This document shows, in pieces, positions 44,264-53,191 of a DNA stretch of 64,000 nucleotides (its first letter is position 1; each line of letters starts with the position of its first letter). Source of the DNA: Bacillota bacterium (GTDB lineage Bacteria; Bacillota; UBA4882; UBA10575); the NCBI GenBank assembly GCA_012838955.1, contig DUOH01000045.1, forward strand, positions 37,481 to 101,480. Reading direction: 5' to 3'. The notes below the pieces were generated by a model, which had not been told where the DNA came from, searched no databases, and saw nothing but the letters and a program-made list of their open reading frames with translations. The translations under genes were made by a program, and so were the position numbers.

Positions 44264-45883
44264 TTATTCGTAGTATTTCTTATACTTCTCTCTGCGCTCA
44301 TTGATAATGGCCTGCCCACCTGAACGGAGATAATCCGCAAAACCGCGGTCCCAGACTACGTCGAAATCTTCAGGTTTGGCGACAATGGCTTGAATCAGCA
44401 GATTATCGCGTTTTTCTTTGAGAACCGTGCTCATCCCGGCTTCACTCTTCACCTCACCCACATTTATATTCTGCTCATAGCGGGCATCATTATTGGTAAT
44501 CCCATATGCTCGCTCGATGAACCTCTTCTCAACCCCTCCATAGCCGAGAGCAATAGATTTAACGTTCAAGTCCGGGTCACCAAGATCCAAACCGTTGATG
44601 GTGATCGTGTAGTCGATGTTATTCGGGGAGTTCATAATCTTGGCGCCGGTCGCGGCGATGGTCTTGATCGTGCCGTCCGTCAGCACCTCATGGGTGACCC
44701 CCTCTTCGCCAATCTGGAGGAATCTGCGGTTTTCAAGCTTGGATATCCAGTTAAGATAGAGTAAGGAGGCCAGCGGCTCATCGTTGGTGGCAGGGAAGAA
44801 GATCTTGCGGTCGATGGGAGCGGGGAGGTACTTTCGATACAACCCCGCGTCATTCTTGAAGCAATCCACGGCAATAAAGGCTGCGTCTTCACTGACGAGT
44901 TTCTTCAGGTTGGCGTGGATGCCCTCTCCTCCGTCTCGGTAAGGATAATCCCAATTGTGCATGAAGGCGCCGACATATCCGGCTTTAATCAAGTTATCCT
45001 CCGTCCGGTCCCCAGGGCCATACAGCGGAAAATCCTTCCAGATCAGACCAGCGTTGTACCACTCGTTAAGCTTTTTGACTCCTTCCTTGTACCCTGGAAA
45101 CAAAAGATATCTGTCATCAAAAGCATAGATATACATATCCTTGTCTGACAAGTTGTTGGGAACAAAGGAAGTCAACAGATAATTGCAGCGCCAGCCCACA
45201 TCATAACTGGTGGAGTAGGGGATCATCTTGTCCGCGTCCTTCCCCAACAGTTTGGAGGCGTTAGCCTTAAAGGCTTTCAGCATGTTTTCAAATTCTTCAA
45301 GGGTGGTGGGTTCGGGGATACCCAATTTCTTTAACCAATCCTCACGAACAAAAGTGTTGATCCGGGTGTTGTGGAAGAGCCGGGCTTCAATCGCCCAGAT
45401 AGTCCCCTTCTCCGGGTCCCTGTTCCAGTAAAGGTTTTCTTCGCCCAGTAAACCCCAGAGGTCAGGAAGTAACTCCTTGTACTTTTCCAAGTAGGGGCTC
45501 ATGTCAAGCACCCCGCCCATGTTGGCGTAAGCCAGAATCGTCGGGTAACTGTAGGTGACACAGATATCAGGCGCATCACCTGCGGCCAACAGGTTGTTGA
45601 GTACCTCCACCTCTGTCCAGCGCGGCACAGGAACGAACTTTACCTTGACATTGTGGTCGCGAAGCATTCCCTCTTTGATGAAGTCGGTGTAGAAGTTGTC
45701 TTCCGGCTTGGAACCTCCGGGGTTGCTCCGATCAAAGACTTCCACAGTGATGGTTCTGGTCTTAACGAATCTGCCGTTCACAATTTCAGGTTTGGCAGCG
45801 GATAAAATTGTCCCCGGAAAACAGACCGCAGCCAACATGCTCAGGATGAGACAACAGGTTAGAAACAAGGAATTCTTCTTTAT
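44264..45883 (-). CDS. ABC sugar-binding protein, LplA-like
   Basis: An exported extracellular binding protein of about 539 residues. DAPDICVTYSYPTILAYANM, a long two-lobe fold and NWISKLENRRFLQIGEEGVT place it in the LplA/YtcQ family, which serves oligosaccharide importers. The frame starts at TTG 45868 without a ribosome-binding site. ATA at 45883, with ggaggg 6 nt upstream, gives MKKNSLFLTCC, a proper signal-peptide head, so an AUA start is proposed. The h-region (SLFLTCCLILSMLAAVCF) ends near ILSAAKP, and no clean lipobox is seen. Third gene of the importer operon. Confidence 0.9.
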   Translation of the reverse strand: MKKNSLFLTCCLILSMLAAVCFPGTILSAAKPEIVNGRFVKTRTITVEVFDRSNPGGSKPEDNFYTDFIKEGMLRDHNVKVKFVPVPRWTEVEVLNNLLAAGDAPDICVTYSYPTILAYANMGGVLDMSPYLEKYKELLPDLWGLLGEENLYWNRDPEKGTIWAIEARLFHNTRINTFVREDWLKKLGIPEPTTLEEFENMLKAFKANASKLLGKDADKMIPYSTSYDVGWRCNYLLTSFVPNNLSDKDMYIYAFDDRYLLFPGYKEGVKKLNEWYNAGLIWKDFPLYGPGDRTEDNLIKAGYVGAFMHNWDYPYRDGGEGIHANLKKLVSEDAAFIAVDCFKNDAGLYRKYLPAPIDRKIFFPATNDEPLASLLYLNWISKLENRRFLQIGEEGVTHEVLTDGTIKTIAATGAKIMNSPNNIDYTITINGLDLGDPDLNVKSIALGYGGVEKRFIERAYGITNNDARYEQNINVGEVKSEAGMSTVLKEKRDNLLIQAIVAKPEDFDVVWDRGFADYLRSGGQAIINERREKYKKYYE

Positions 45884-45922
45884 AGTATTCCCTCCCTATA
45901 TTTATTTTGTTTGTTCTCTTAT

Positions 45923-45939
45923 AGACACGGATTGTGTCT
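45923..45939 (-). other. Intercistronic hairpin before binding protein
   Basis: A 6-bp stem agacac/gtgtct between the second permease and binding-protein genes. Such hairpins often stabilise the highly expressed binding-protein message. No T-run. Confidence 0.45.
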
Positions 45940-45954
45940 TGAAAGGCAATATAC

Positions 45955-46824
45955 TTACCCCTTTACCGCACCCAAGGTGGCGCCGGTAATGAAGTGCTTT
46001 TGCAGCCATGGATAGACCAGAAGAATCGGTACGGTGGCAAACATGACAGTCGCCGCCTGAATCGTGTCGGTCAACCCCGGAGTAGTAAAGCCTTCTTGGG
46101 TGGCCACCTCAATGCTGGTGACACTTTTCAGGATGTTGTACAACAGCAGCTGAATGGGGTGGAATCTTCGGTCATTCATGAACATCAACGCATCGGAAAA
46201 CCCATTCCAGCGTCCGACGGCGTAAAAAAGTGAGAGCGTAGCCAGGACCGGCTTGGACAGGGGTAGATAGATATTGATTAGGATCCGAATAGGCCCCGCT
46301 CCGTCAATCTCCGCCGATTCGCGTAGGCTTTCGGGGATACTGTAGAAGAAACTCCGCATAATGATCATGTAAAACACGCTTATGCAGTTGGGAATGATCA
46401 GCACCACCGGTTTGTTGAGCATATGCAAGTCTTTGAGCAGGAGATATGTAGGGATCGTTCCCGCGTTGAAGTACATGGTTAGAAGGATCAAGGTATTGAA
46501 GAAACGGCGCCCTTTGAGCTTATCATAGATGAGCGGATAGGCGCAGAGGATAGTCATTACCATGGATACAATAGTGCAAATCACCGTTAAAATAGCGGTC
46601 CAAATCAGAGACCAGGTGTACTTGGCGTCAGTGAGCACAAAGCGGTAGGCTTCAAAATTCAGACCCTTTGGCCAGAGCGTAACCTCGTTGCGGATAATCG
46701 CCTCCGAGGAACTGAGAGAACGCGCCAGAATGTTCACCATCGGCAGCAAACAAAGGAGGATCAGTATGAAGCAGCAGAAAACAACGACTGCATCACCGAA
46801 TTTAGATCTTTTTGCTTTAATCAT
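45955..46824 (-). CDS. ABC sugar transporter permease, LplC-like
   Basis: About 289 residues with six helices, membrane half of a carbohydrate importer. The EAA loop is IPESLRESAEIDGAGPIRIL followed by INIYLPLSKPVLATL. The C-terminus GATLGAVKG is typical of LplC/CUT1 permeases. ATG 46824, with gggggtg upstream, is preferred to GTG 46833. It follows the partner permease by 12 nt or less. No ATPase gene is present; CUT1 importers of this type usually share an ATPase encoded elsewhere. Confidence 0.92.
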   Translation of the reverse strand: MIKAKRSKFGDAVVVFCCFILILLCLLPMVNILARSLSSSEAIIRNEVTLWPKGLNFEAYRFVLTDAKYTWSLIWTAILTVICTIVSMVMTILCAYPLIYDKLKGRRFFNTLILLTMYFNAGTIPTYLLLKDLHMLNKPVVLIIPNCISVFYMIIMRSFFYSIPESLRESAEIDGAGPIRILINIYLPLSKPVLATLSLFYAVGRWNGFSDALMFMNDRRFHPIQLLLYNILKSVTSIEVATQEGFTTPGLTDTIQAATVMFATVPILLVYPWLQKHFITGATLGAVKG

Positions 46825-46836
46825 GCCCTTCACCCC

Positions 46837-47793
46837 CTACCAGAGGCCCCGCTCGCCGAATTTTTTGGCCAGGGCATTAGCGATAACCAGAAAAATAACA
46901 CACACGACCGACTGGAACAACCCTACTGCCGTAGTCAGCGAGAATTGGAGACCACGAATACCGTAGGTATAGACAAAAGTAGCGATCACATTGGACACAC
47001 TGCTGACCAAAGCGTTGCCCAGGGCGTATGGTCGATCAAACTCACTGCTTAAGAAGCGTCCAAGGCTCAGAATGAGCAGAACGACGATGGTGGGGCGTAA
47101 GCCCGGTAGTGTAATATGCCATATGCTTCGGAACCGGCCGGCCCCGTCGATGGCGGCGGCCTCATAAAGCTCAGGATTGATATTGGTGAGCGCTGCCAAA
47201 TAGATAATGGTATTCCACCCAACGCTCTGCCAGACACCTAAGAGGACATAGGTCCAGACCCAGTGTTTGGGATCATTAAGGAACGGAACGGAGGCAACAC
47301 CCATCCGGTTCAGGACGATATTCACCAGGCCGGTAGTGGGCGCGAAGAGCTGCAAGGCCAAGCCGGAGATGATAATCCACGAGAGAAAGTGTGGCAGATA
47401 AACGACGGTTTGCGTGAAACGCTTGAAGCGTTTGAAGGGCAGTTCATTGAGGAGCAGAGCCAGGATAATCGGAGCGGGGAAACCGACCACCAAGTCCAAC
47501 AGGTTGAGCATGACGGTATTACGTAACGCATGGAGAAAATCCCGGTTGGAGAAGGCCTTGATGAAATACTCAAAACCATGATGATCAGCCCACGGCATCT
47601 GCCAAACGTTCTGGACGATACGGTACTTCTTGAAAGCAATCTGAATATAGGTCATAGGGATATAACGGAAGATCACAAAAAAAGCGATCGGCAAAGCTAA
47701 CATCAGATAAAGCGTCCAGTATTCTTTGAAATACTTGCGATTCCCTTCGGAGAAAGGCTTCAATAAAATGGTCTTCACAGTCATTGTCTTCAT
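46837..47793 (-). CDS. ABC sugar transporter permease, LplB-like
   Basis: 318 residues with six helices. The N-terminal region YFKEYWTLYLMLALPIAFFV is typical of LplB permeases, and the EAA loop is INPELYEAAAIDGAGRFRSI. First gene of the importer operon (permease, permease, binding protein). gaggga lies upstream of the ATG, and the gap before it (47794-48032) is AT-rich, consistent with a promoter that I could not fix. Substrate is probably a short glucan, by association with the GH31 gene; that is inference. Confidence 0.92.
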   Translation of the reverse strand: MKTMTVKTILLKPFSEGNRKYFKEYWTLYLMLALPIAFFVIFRYIPMTYIQIAFKKYRIVQNVWQMPWADHHGFEYFIKAFSNRDFLHALRNTVMLNLLDLVVGFPAPIILALLLNELPFKRFKRFTQTVVYLPHFLSWIIISGLALQLFAPTTGLVNIVLNRMGVASVPFLNDPKHWVWTYVLLGVWQSVGWNTIIYLAALTNINPELYEAAAIDGAGRFRSIWHITLPGLRPTIVVLLILSLGRFLSSEFDRPYALGNALVSSVSNVIATFVYTYGIRGLQFSLTTAVGLFQSVVCVIFLVIANALAKKFGERGLW

Positions 47794-48017
47794 TGCGCTT
47801 CCCTCTTTACGCCTGATTTATTTCCTTGACGTAAACCGCTTGCTCGACAGAACAAGCATTACTCCCAATCCAATCCGTTAAAAAACCTCTTCCAAGCTGA
47901 GCTTCTCCTCAACAATAATTTACGTTTTATTACTGGATTACATATATGCAATTATATTTTTATAGAAGGCCCGTCTGTATTCAATGAGTAAAATATAGTT
48001 TTAATCCGTAAAAATTT

Positions 48018-48066
48018 AATATAAAAACTAAAAGGCCTGACTCCAATGGTATTAGGAATCAGGCCT
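48018..48066 (-). terminator. Terminator after the DUF255 gene
   Basis: A 12-bp stem aggcctgattcc/ggagtcaggcct with one mismatch and a 10-nt loop at 48033-48066, followed on the minus strand by tttagttttta. Confidence 0.88.
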
Positions 48067-48190
48067 CAGCGGGGTGGTTTACTTTTTCTCTCTGCCTACG
48101 GGGGAGAGTTCACTTCATGTTGGGCCGAAACCACCTGAGCCGGTAATCCGGCCCAAGCCAGATAAGAAGGTGTTCCTGTTCAAGCCTTGA
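48067..48190 (-). other. Structured 3' region with possible pseudoknot
   Basis: Between the DUF255 stop and its terminator. ggtggttt (48073-48080) can pair with aaaccacc (48128-48135), while gggccg (48122-48127) can pair with cggccc (48149-48154). The two helices interlace (A-B-A'-B'). A local hairpin ctctct/ggagag lies inside the first. Competing pairings exist, so the fold is unproven. Confidence 0.4.
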
Positions 48191-50326
48191 TCAGGTGGAT
48201 TTATACCCTAAGAGTTCCATCATTTCTCCGGGATCCGTCACCGGGAGACGGCACTGAAAATTCTGACAGACATAAGCAGTAGCCTGCCTGTTAATGCTCA
48301 CCATTCCTTTGGTAAAGGGTGCAATCTCTTCAATCATTGTCTGCTCCGGGGTTGTGGGATGAAAGAGCAGAACCTTACGGGGGATGAATTCCCGGCGAAC
48401 CAAATCAAGCAGGCGCCTGGTTTCCTCCGCCTCCGGAGGGCCAGCGATCACTACTTCAAAGGACGGTCCGAAGCCAAAATCAAGCGCGTTTAAGGCATGC
48501 GTATGGGAGACTGGCGAACGTCTGATCTCCCGGGCAAAAGCCCTTTCGGTGGCCATGGCCTTGGCTTCATACTCCGGATTTCCGGTCATTCTCCCCAAGC
48601 GTAACAGGTTCAGCATAGCCACGGAGTTGCCGGACGGAACCGCTCCGTCGTAAATCTCTTTCCGACGGACCAAGACCTCGTCATTTAGGTCGGAGGTTTG
48701 GAAGAATCCCCCCCGGTCCGGATCGTAGAAGTGTTTCACCAATATGTCCGTGAGGAAGATCGCCTCTTGCAAATACTTGGGCGCGCACGAAGCCTCATAC
48801 AATTCAAGCAAACCCCAGGTTAAAAAGGCGTAGTCGTCCAGAAAACCTTGGATGCCCGCTTCTCCGTTACGGTAACGATGGAAAAGCCGTCCGTCTCGGT
48901 CCCGCATCCGGCGCAGGAAGAATTCCATCCCCTCCTCCGCAGCCTGTAAATAAGAGGCGTCCGCAAAGACCTGCGCCCCTTTGGCCAAGGCCGCCAAGAC
49001 CAACCCGTTCCAGTCGGTCAAGATTTTATCGTCTTTATACGGAGGCACTCTTTCCGCCCGGGCCCGGTACATCTTATCACGGGCCTCTCGCAGAATAGAT
49101 ACGGACTCTTCACCGCTCAGGCCGAGCTCCGCTCCGATCCGGTCCAGACTTTTCCCAATATGAAGGATATTCGGGCCCGCCTGCACGTTGCCTGGCTCCG
49201 CAATGAAGTCCGACCGGTAATTTCCTTCCGCGCTCACCTGAAAGTAGGCGCAGACCAAAGCAGCTTCTTTCGGTGATAGAACTTGCTTAATCTCTTCCTC
49301 CGACCAAAGGTAGAATTTGCCCTCCACTCCTTCACTGTCGGCGTCCTCCGCTGAATAAAATCCCCCTTCGGCGCTTCTCATCTCCTGCAATAGATAGGTA
49401 AAGATCTCCGCTGCCGTGTTTCGGTAAAACTCTTTTGCCTTCCGCTCTGTACTGACTTGATAGGCCTCGGTGTAAGCCATGGCCAGCAGGGCTTGATCGT
49501 ACAACATCTTCTCAAAATGCGGCGCAAACCACCGTTCATCCGTGGAGTAGCGATGGAAACCGCAACCAATCTGGTCATAGATCCCGCCCTCCCGCATGGC
49601 GCGTAAAGTCTTCTCCACCACCCTCAGGGCGTTGGCCTCCTGTGCTCTTTGACTGTATCTCATCAGAAAAAGCAAGTTGTGGGGGGTTGGGAACTTCGGC
49701 GCCGTTCCGAACCCTCCGTACCTTTCATCAAAGGCCTCGGCCAACTGCTCATACCCGGCAGTAAGGATTCGCTCATCCAAATCGTCCCCGTCGTCCGGCT
49801 CCTGGTTTAAGCTCTGTAAATGCTCTATAATCTCTTGAGCTGAGGCCAAAACCTCTTCCCGCCGGTTATCCCAGATCTCCTTGATTCTTGTCACCAACTC
49901 CACCAGGCCAATCCGTCCGAACCTGGTCTCTTTGGGGAAATAGGTTCCGGCGAAGAAAGGTTTCCCCTCCGGGGTCATGATCACCGTTAGCGGCCAACCT
50001 CCGGTACCGGTCATCATCTGACAAACGGTCATATAGATTCCGTCCAGATCCGGACGTTCCTCCCGGTCGACTTTGATGGAGACAAAGACCTCATTGAGTA
50101 AGGCGGCGACTTCTTCGTCGGCAAAGGATTCCCTTTCCATCACATGACACCAGTGGCAGGTGCTGTAACCGATGGAGAGGAAGATCGGCTTCTCCTCATT
50201 CCGCGCTGTAGCAAAGGCCTCCTTCCCCCAGGGATACCAGTCCACCGGGTTATAGGCGTGTTGTAATAAATAGGGAGACTGCTCGTTTGCCAAGCGATTG
50301 GGTGCTCTGGTAGTGATCGAAGTCAT
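48191..50326 (-). CDS. DUF255 thioredoxin-domain protein (YyaL/SPATA20-like)
   Basis: About 711 residues. An N-terminal thioredoxin-like domain has [20 protein letters not shown] and the CxxC motif [19 protein letters not shown]. The rest is an (alpha/alpha)6-like glycan-epimerase fold with [13 protein letters not shown] and [20 protein letters not shown]. The family is widespread, and its reaction is not firmly known. ATG 50326 is chosen because it starts at the usual THR-NRL segment; neither this nor GTG 50347 has a good ribosome-binding site. Confidence 0.9.
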   Translation of the reverse strand: MTSITTRAPNRLANEQSPYLLQHAYNPVDWYPWGKEAFATARNEEKPIFLSIGYSTCHWCHVMERESFADEEVAALLNEVFVSIKVDREERPDLDGIYMTVCQMMTGTGGWPLTVIMTPEGKPFFAGTYFPKETRFGRIGLVELVTRIKEIWDNRREEVLASAQEIIEHLQSLNQEPDDGDDLDERILTAGYEQLAEAFDERYGGFGTAPKFPTPHNLLFLMRYSQRAQEANALRVVEKTLRAMREGGIYDQIGCGFHRYSTDERWFAPHFEKMLYDQALLAMAYTEAYQVSTERKAKEFYRNTAAEIFTYLLQEMRSAEGGFYSAEDADSEGVEGKFYLWSEEEIKQVLSPKEAALVCAYFQVSAEGNYRSDFIAEPGNVQAGPNILHIGKSLDRIGAELGLSGEESVSILREARDKMYRARAERVPPYKDDKILTDWNGLVLAALAKGAQVFADASYLQAAEEGMEFFLRRMRDRDGRLFHRYRNGEAGIQGFLDDYAFLTWGLLELYEASCAPKYLQEAIFLTDILVKHFYDPDRGGFFQTSDLNDEVLVRRKEIYDGAVPSGNSVAMLNLLRLGRMTGNPEYEAKAMATERAFAREIRRSPVSHTHALNALDFGFGPSFEVVIAGPPEAEETRRLLDLVRREFIPRKVLLFHPTTPEQTMIEEIAPFTKGMVSINRQATAYVCQNFQCRLPVTDPGEMMELLGYKST

Positions 50327-50661
50327 GTGATCGCCAGCTTTCTTCACTATACTTTACCGGGCTGTGCCACTCTTGAATATATAAATAGTCTCACCTTTTA
50401 TGCGTTCTTTATCCCACATACTATGGCAAGTGAAAGCGCCCTTGAGGCGGGCGCTTTTTGCAAAATTCCGGCTGTCCCCCTTCGGGCAGCCTATGCTGTT
50501 TTCAGCCTATGATATTTGGATGATGACTGATGATGACTCCGGAGGCACGGACACCTTATTTGAAAAGAGCGTCTTCCGTGAAAGTTTTTTATGATCAACG
50601 AGTATTTATTATTATCAGATTGGTCTTTTCAGATGCCAGATCCGAGCGCCAAGTCTTCCGA
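50327..50661. other. Gene-free leader region with two hairpins
   Basis: Upstream of the DUF255 gene. A perfect 9-bp stem aaagcgccc/gggcgcttt at 50433-50457 is followed on the plus strand by a T-run, and a second hairpin ggctg-t-ccc/gggcagcc is at 50467-50490. No plus-strand gene precedes it, so it may be a small-RNA terminator or a minus-strand leader structure. Confidence 0.4.
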
Positions 50662-50778
50662 CTAACAGACTTTATGATCAAAACTGCCCAAAATTAGCAA
50701 GATTAAAATTAAAAAGAGGATGAAAGGTAAGAAATCATCCCAGCATCCAAAGGATCTCCCAGTTCCGCCAATGCTCAC
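50662..50778 (-). CDS. Small membrane protein (38 residues), YjcZ-like
   Basis: A short gene with a good aggag ribosome-binding site 7 nt before GTG 50778. The product has a polar, Gly-rich head (SIGGTGRSFGCWDDF), one hydrophobic helix (LPFILFLILILLILGSF) and a short tail ending in Cys. Tiny Gly-rich single-helix proteins of this shape occur in sporulating Firmicutes (YjcZ-like sporulation proteins). Assignment is by pattern only. It lies between the DUF255 gene and the topoisomerase pair on the opposite strand to the latter. Confidence 0.55.
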   Translation of the reverse strand: MSIGGTGRSFGCWDDFLPFILFLILILLILGSFDHKVC

Positions 50779-51079
50779 AGTCATTCTCCTTTCCAACAGG
50801 ATTTTTACTATGGAACTTCTCTCTGATCCTACCATATGAATTCCCGTTCAAGATGGTACTGGGATAATCTCATTTTTCTTTGCCCTTACCGCCCGGAGTT
50901 ACTCCCCGCTGATTCAGAATCCGGATTTACCGGAACATAAAGAAGACAACTCCCTCCTTGCGTAGGGAGAAGGACTCTGATAAAATCAATTATTGATTAC
51001 AATTACTGTAACCAGCTGAAGCAGGGCAGTTTATTATAACAATTAAAATCATACGTTGCGTTTAAGCACGTGACAGAAG
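50779..51079. other. Intergenic region, no clear gene
   Basis: This holds the upstream side of the small membrane ORF and the upstream side of the topoisomerase genes. It is AT-rich near 50980-51060 with several TATTAT/TAAAAT words, but no promoter with correct spacing stands out. Confidence 0.4.
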
Positions 51080-51091
51080 GTGGTATCAAAG

Positions 51092-53071
51092 GTGGCCGGC
51101 AAGAAAAGAAGTACAAACTATGATAACAATAGTATTTCATCGTTGAAAGGCGCCGACCGGGTCCGGTTGCGCCCGGGGGTGATCTTCGGCTCGGACGGAC
51201 TCGAAGGGTGTCAGCATTCCTTCTTCGAGATCCTGTCCAACTCCATAGATGAGGCCAGGGAAGGATATGGAGAAATCATAGAGGTCATCCGCCATCAGGA
51301 CCTCTCGATCAGCGTAAAGGATTACGGTCGAGGCATTCCACTGGATTATAACGAAAAAGAAGAGCGCTACAACTGGGAGCTGGTCTTCTGTGAACTGTAC
51401 GCCGGAGGTAAGTATCAGAATAACTCCGGCCACAACTATGAATTCAGCTTGGGCCTGAACGGTTTGGGCAGCTGCGCCACGCAATACAGTTCGGAATATA
51501 TGGATGTCACTGTCTACCGGGATGGCTACCGATATGACCTGCACTTTGAAAAAGGGGAGAACGTGGGCGGACTGGCCAAAGAGAAATGCCAATACGAACA
51601 TACCGGCACCATCATCAAATGGCGGCCTGACCTTGAGGTCTTTACGGACATTACTATCCCCCTGGAATATTATAAAGATGTCTTGCGCAAACAAGCAGTA
51701 GTCAACGCCGGAATAGTCTTCAAACTATTCGATGAAGAGTCCAACGAGACCTTTGAATTTCTGTATGAAAACGGGATTGTGGATTACATCAAAGAAGTGA
51801 GCCAGAATAAAGAATTCACGGAAATCCACTTCTTTGCCACTGAAACCCGGGGACGAGACCGGGCGGACAAGCCCGAGTATAAAGTAAAAATGGAAGTCGC
51901 CTTCTGCTTCAATAATGAGATCAACCTTTTGGAGTACTATCATAACTCAAGTTTTCTGGAGCACGGGGGCGCCCCGGACCGGGCTGTGAAGAACGCCTTC
52001 GTCTCTGAGATTGATAAGTGCCTTAAAGCACAAGGCATGTACAATAAGGACGAAGCCAAGATTAATTTCTCGGATATCCAGGACAGCCTGATCCTCGTCA
52101 CCAACTCCTTCTCCACCATCACCAGTTATGAAAATCAAACTAAAAAAGCCATCACCAATCGGTTTATTCAGGAGGCGATGACTGATTTCCTCCGGCAACA
52201 GCTGGAGATCTACTTTATAGAGAATAAAATGGAAAGCCAGAAGATCCTCGAACAGATCTTGGTCAACAAACGGAGCCGGGAGACGGCGGAGAGAACCAGG
52301 ATCAACATTAAGAAAAAACTCAGTAATAACGTGGATCTCGCCAACCGGGTGAAAAAATTTGTGGATTGCCGTACCAAAGATGTACGCCGGCGAGAGCTTT
52401 ATATTGTGGAGGGGGATTCGGCCCTTGGCGCCTGTAAATTGGGACGGGATGCGGAGTTTCAAGCGATCATGCCGGTCCGCGGAAAGATCCTCAACTGCCT
52501 GAAAGCGAGTTACGACGGGATTTTTAAGAGCGAAATCATTGTCAACCTTTTAAAAGTACTCGGGTGTGGAGTGGAGATCAAATCCAAACACAATAAAGAC
52601 TTGAACACCTTTGACCTGAATAACCTGCGCTGGGATAAAGTAATCATCTGTACAGACGCGGATGTGGACGGGTTTCAGATCCGCACCCTTATCCTGGCCA
52701 TGCTTTATCGACTGGTTCCCACCTTGATTCAAGCCGGAAAGGTATATATCGCCGAGACTCCGCTCTTTGAGATTACCACTAAAGATCAGACCTACTTTGC
52801 TTATGACGAGAGAGAAAAAGATCAGATTCTGGCCAAACTTGATACCAAATATACCATTCAACGCTCCAAAGGTCTTGGCGAAAATGAGCCGGAGATGATG
52901 TGGAAAACAACGATGAATCCAGCCACCAGAAGGCTGATCCGGGTAGTTCCTGATGACCTTAGAAGAACCGAGGAGTATTTTGACCTTCTACTCGGAGACA
53001 ACCTGAACGGAAGAAAAGAATTCATCGAAGAGAACGGGTATAAATATTTGAATCAGATTGATGTCAGTTGA
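51092..53071 (+). CDS. Divergent type IIA topoisomerase, B (ATPase) subunit
   Basis: About 659 residues, GyrB/ParE-like. The GHKL ATPase has the N-box FFEILSNSIDEAREG (Glu46, Asn50), DYGRGIPLD in place of the usual DNGRGIPVD, and a glycine lid FSLGLNGLGSCATQY unlike the common GLHGVG. The transducer lysine lies in ENQTKK. The Toprim domain has VEGDSALGACKLGRDAEFQA at about residue 440 and CTDADVDGFQIRTLIL at about 520. All catalytic acids are present, so it should be active. GTG 51092 is well spaced from aaggtgg. It pairs with the A subunit 120 nt downstream and seems an extra paralogue besides housekeeping gyrase. Confidence 0.88.
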   Translation: MAGKKRSTNYDNNSISSLKGADRVRLRPGVIFGSDGLEGCQHSFFEILSNSIDEAREGYGEIIEVIRHQDLSISVKDYGRGIPLDYNEKEERYNWELVFCELYAGGKYQNNSGHNYEFSLGLNGLGSCATQYSSEYMDVTVYRDGYRYDLHFEKGENVGGLAKEKCQYEHTGTIIKWRPDLEVFTDITIPLEYYKDVLRKQAVVNAGIVFKLFDEESNETFEFLYENGIVDYIKEVSQNKEFTEIHFFATETRGRDRADKPEYKVKMEVAFCFNNEINLLEYYHNSSFLEHGGAPDRAVKNAFVSEIDKCLKAQGMYNKDEAKINFSDIQDSLILVTNSFSTITSYENQTKKAITNRFIQEAMTDFLRQQLEIYFIENKMESQKILEQILVNKRSRETAERTRINIKKKLSNNVDLANRVKKFVDCRTKDVRRRELYIVEGDSALGACKLGRDAEFQAIMPVRGKILNCLKASYDGIFKSEIIVNLLKVLGCGVEIKSKHNKDLNTFDLNNLRWDKVIICTDADVDGFQIRTLILAMLYRLVPTLIQAGKVYIAETPLFEITTKDQTYFAYDEREKDQILAKLDTKYTIQRSKGLGENEPEMMWKTTMNPATRRLIRVVPDDLRRTEEYFDLLLGDNLNGRKEFIEENGYKYLNQIDVS

Positions 53072-53191
53072 ACTCTCTTCTTTTCTTGCCCGCATCACGG
53101 ATCATGACCTCAGTCGGTGAGAGTCGCCTATTAAAGAAGGAGCAATGCTTATTTCAAAATTTATCGCAGATACGGTCAAGGAGGATAATCT

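Noticed and set aside
47828..47852. Imperfect LacI/CcpA-like palindrome (gtaaac/gcttgc) before the importer operon
   Set aside because: The half-sites are separated by one base too many for the usual consensus, and several positions mismatch.
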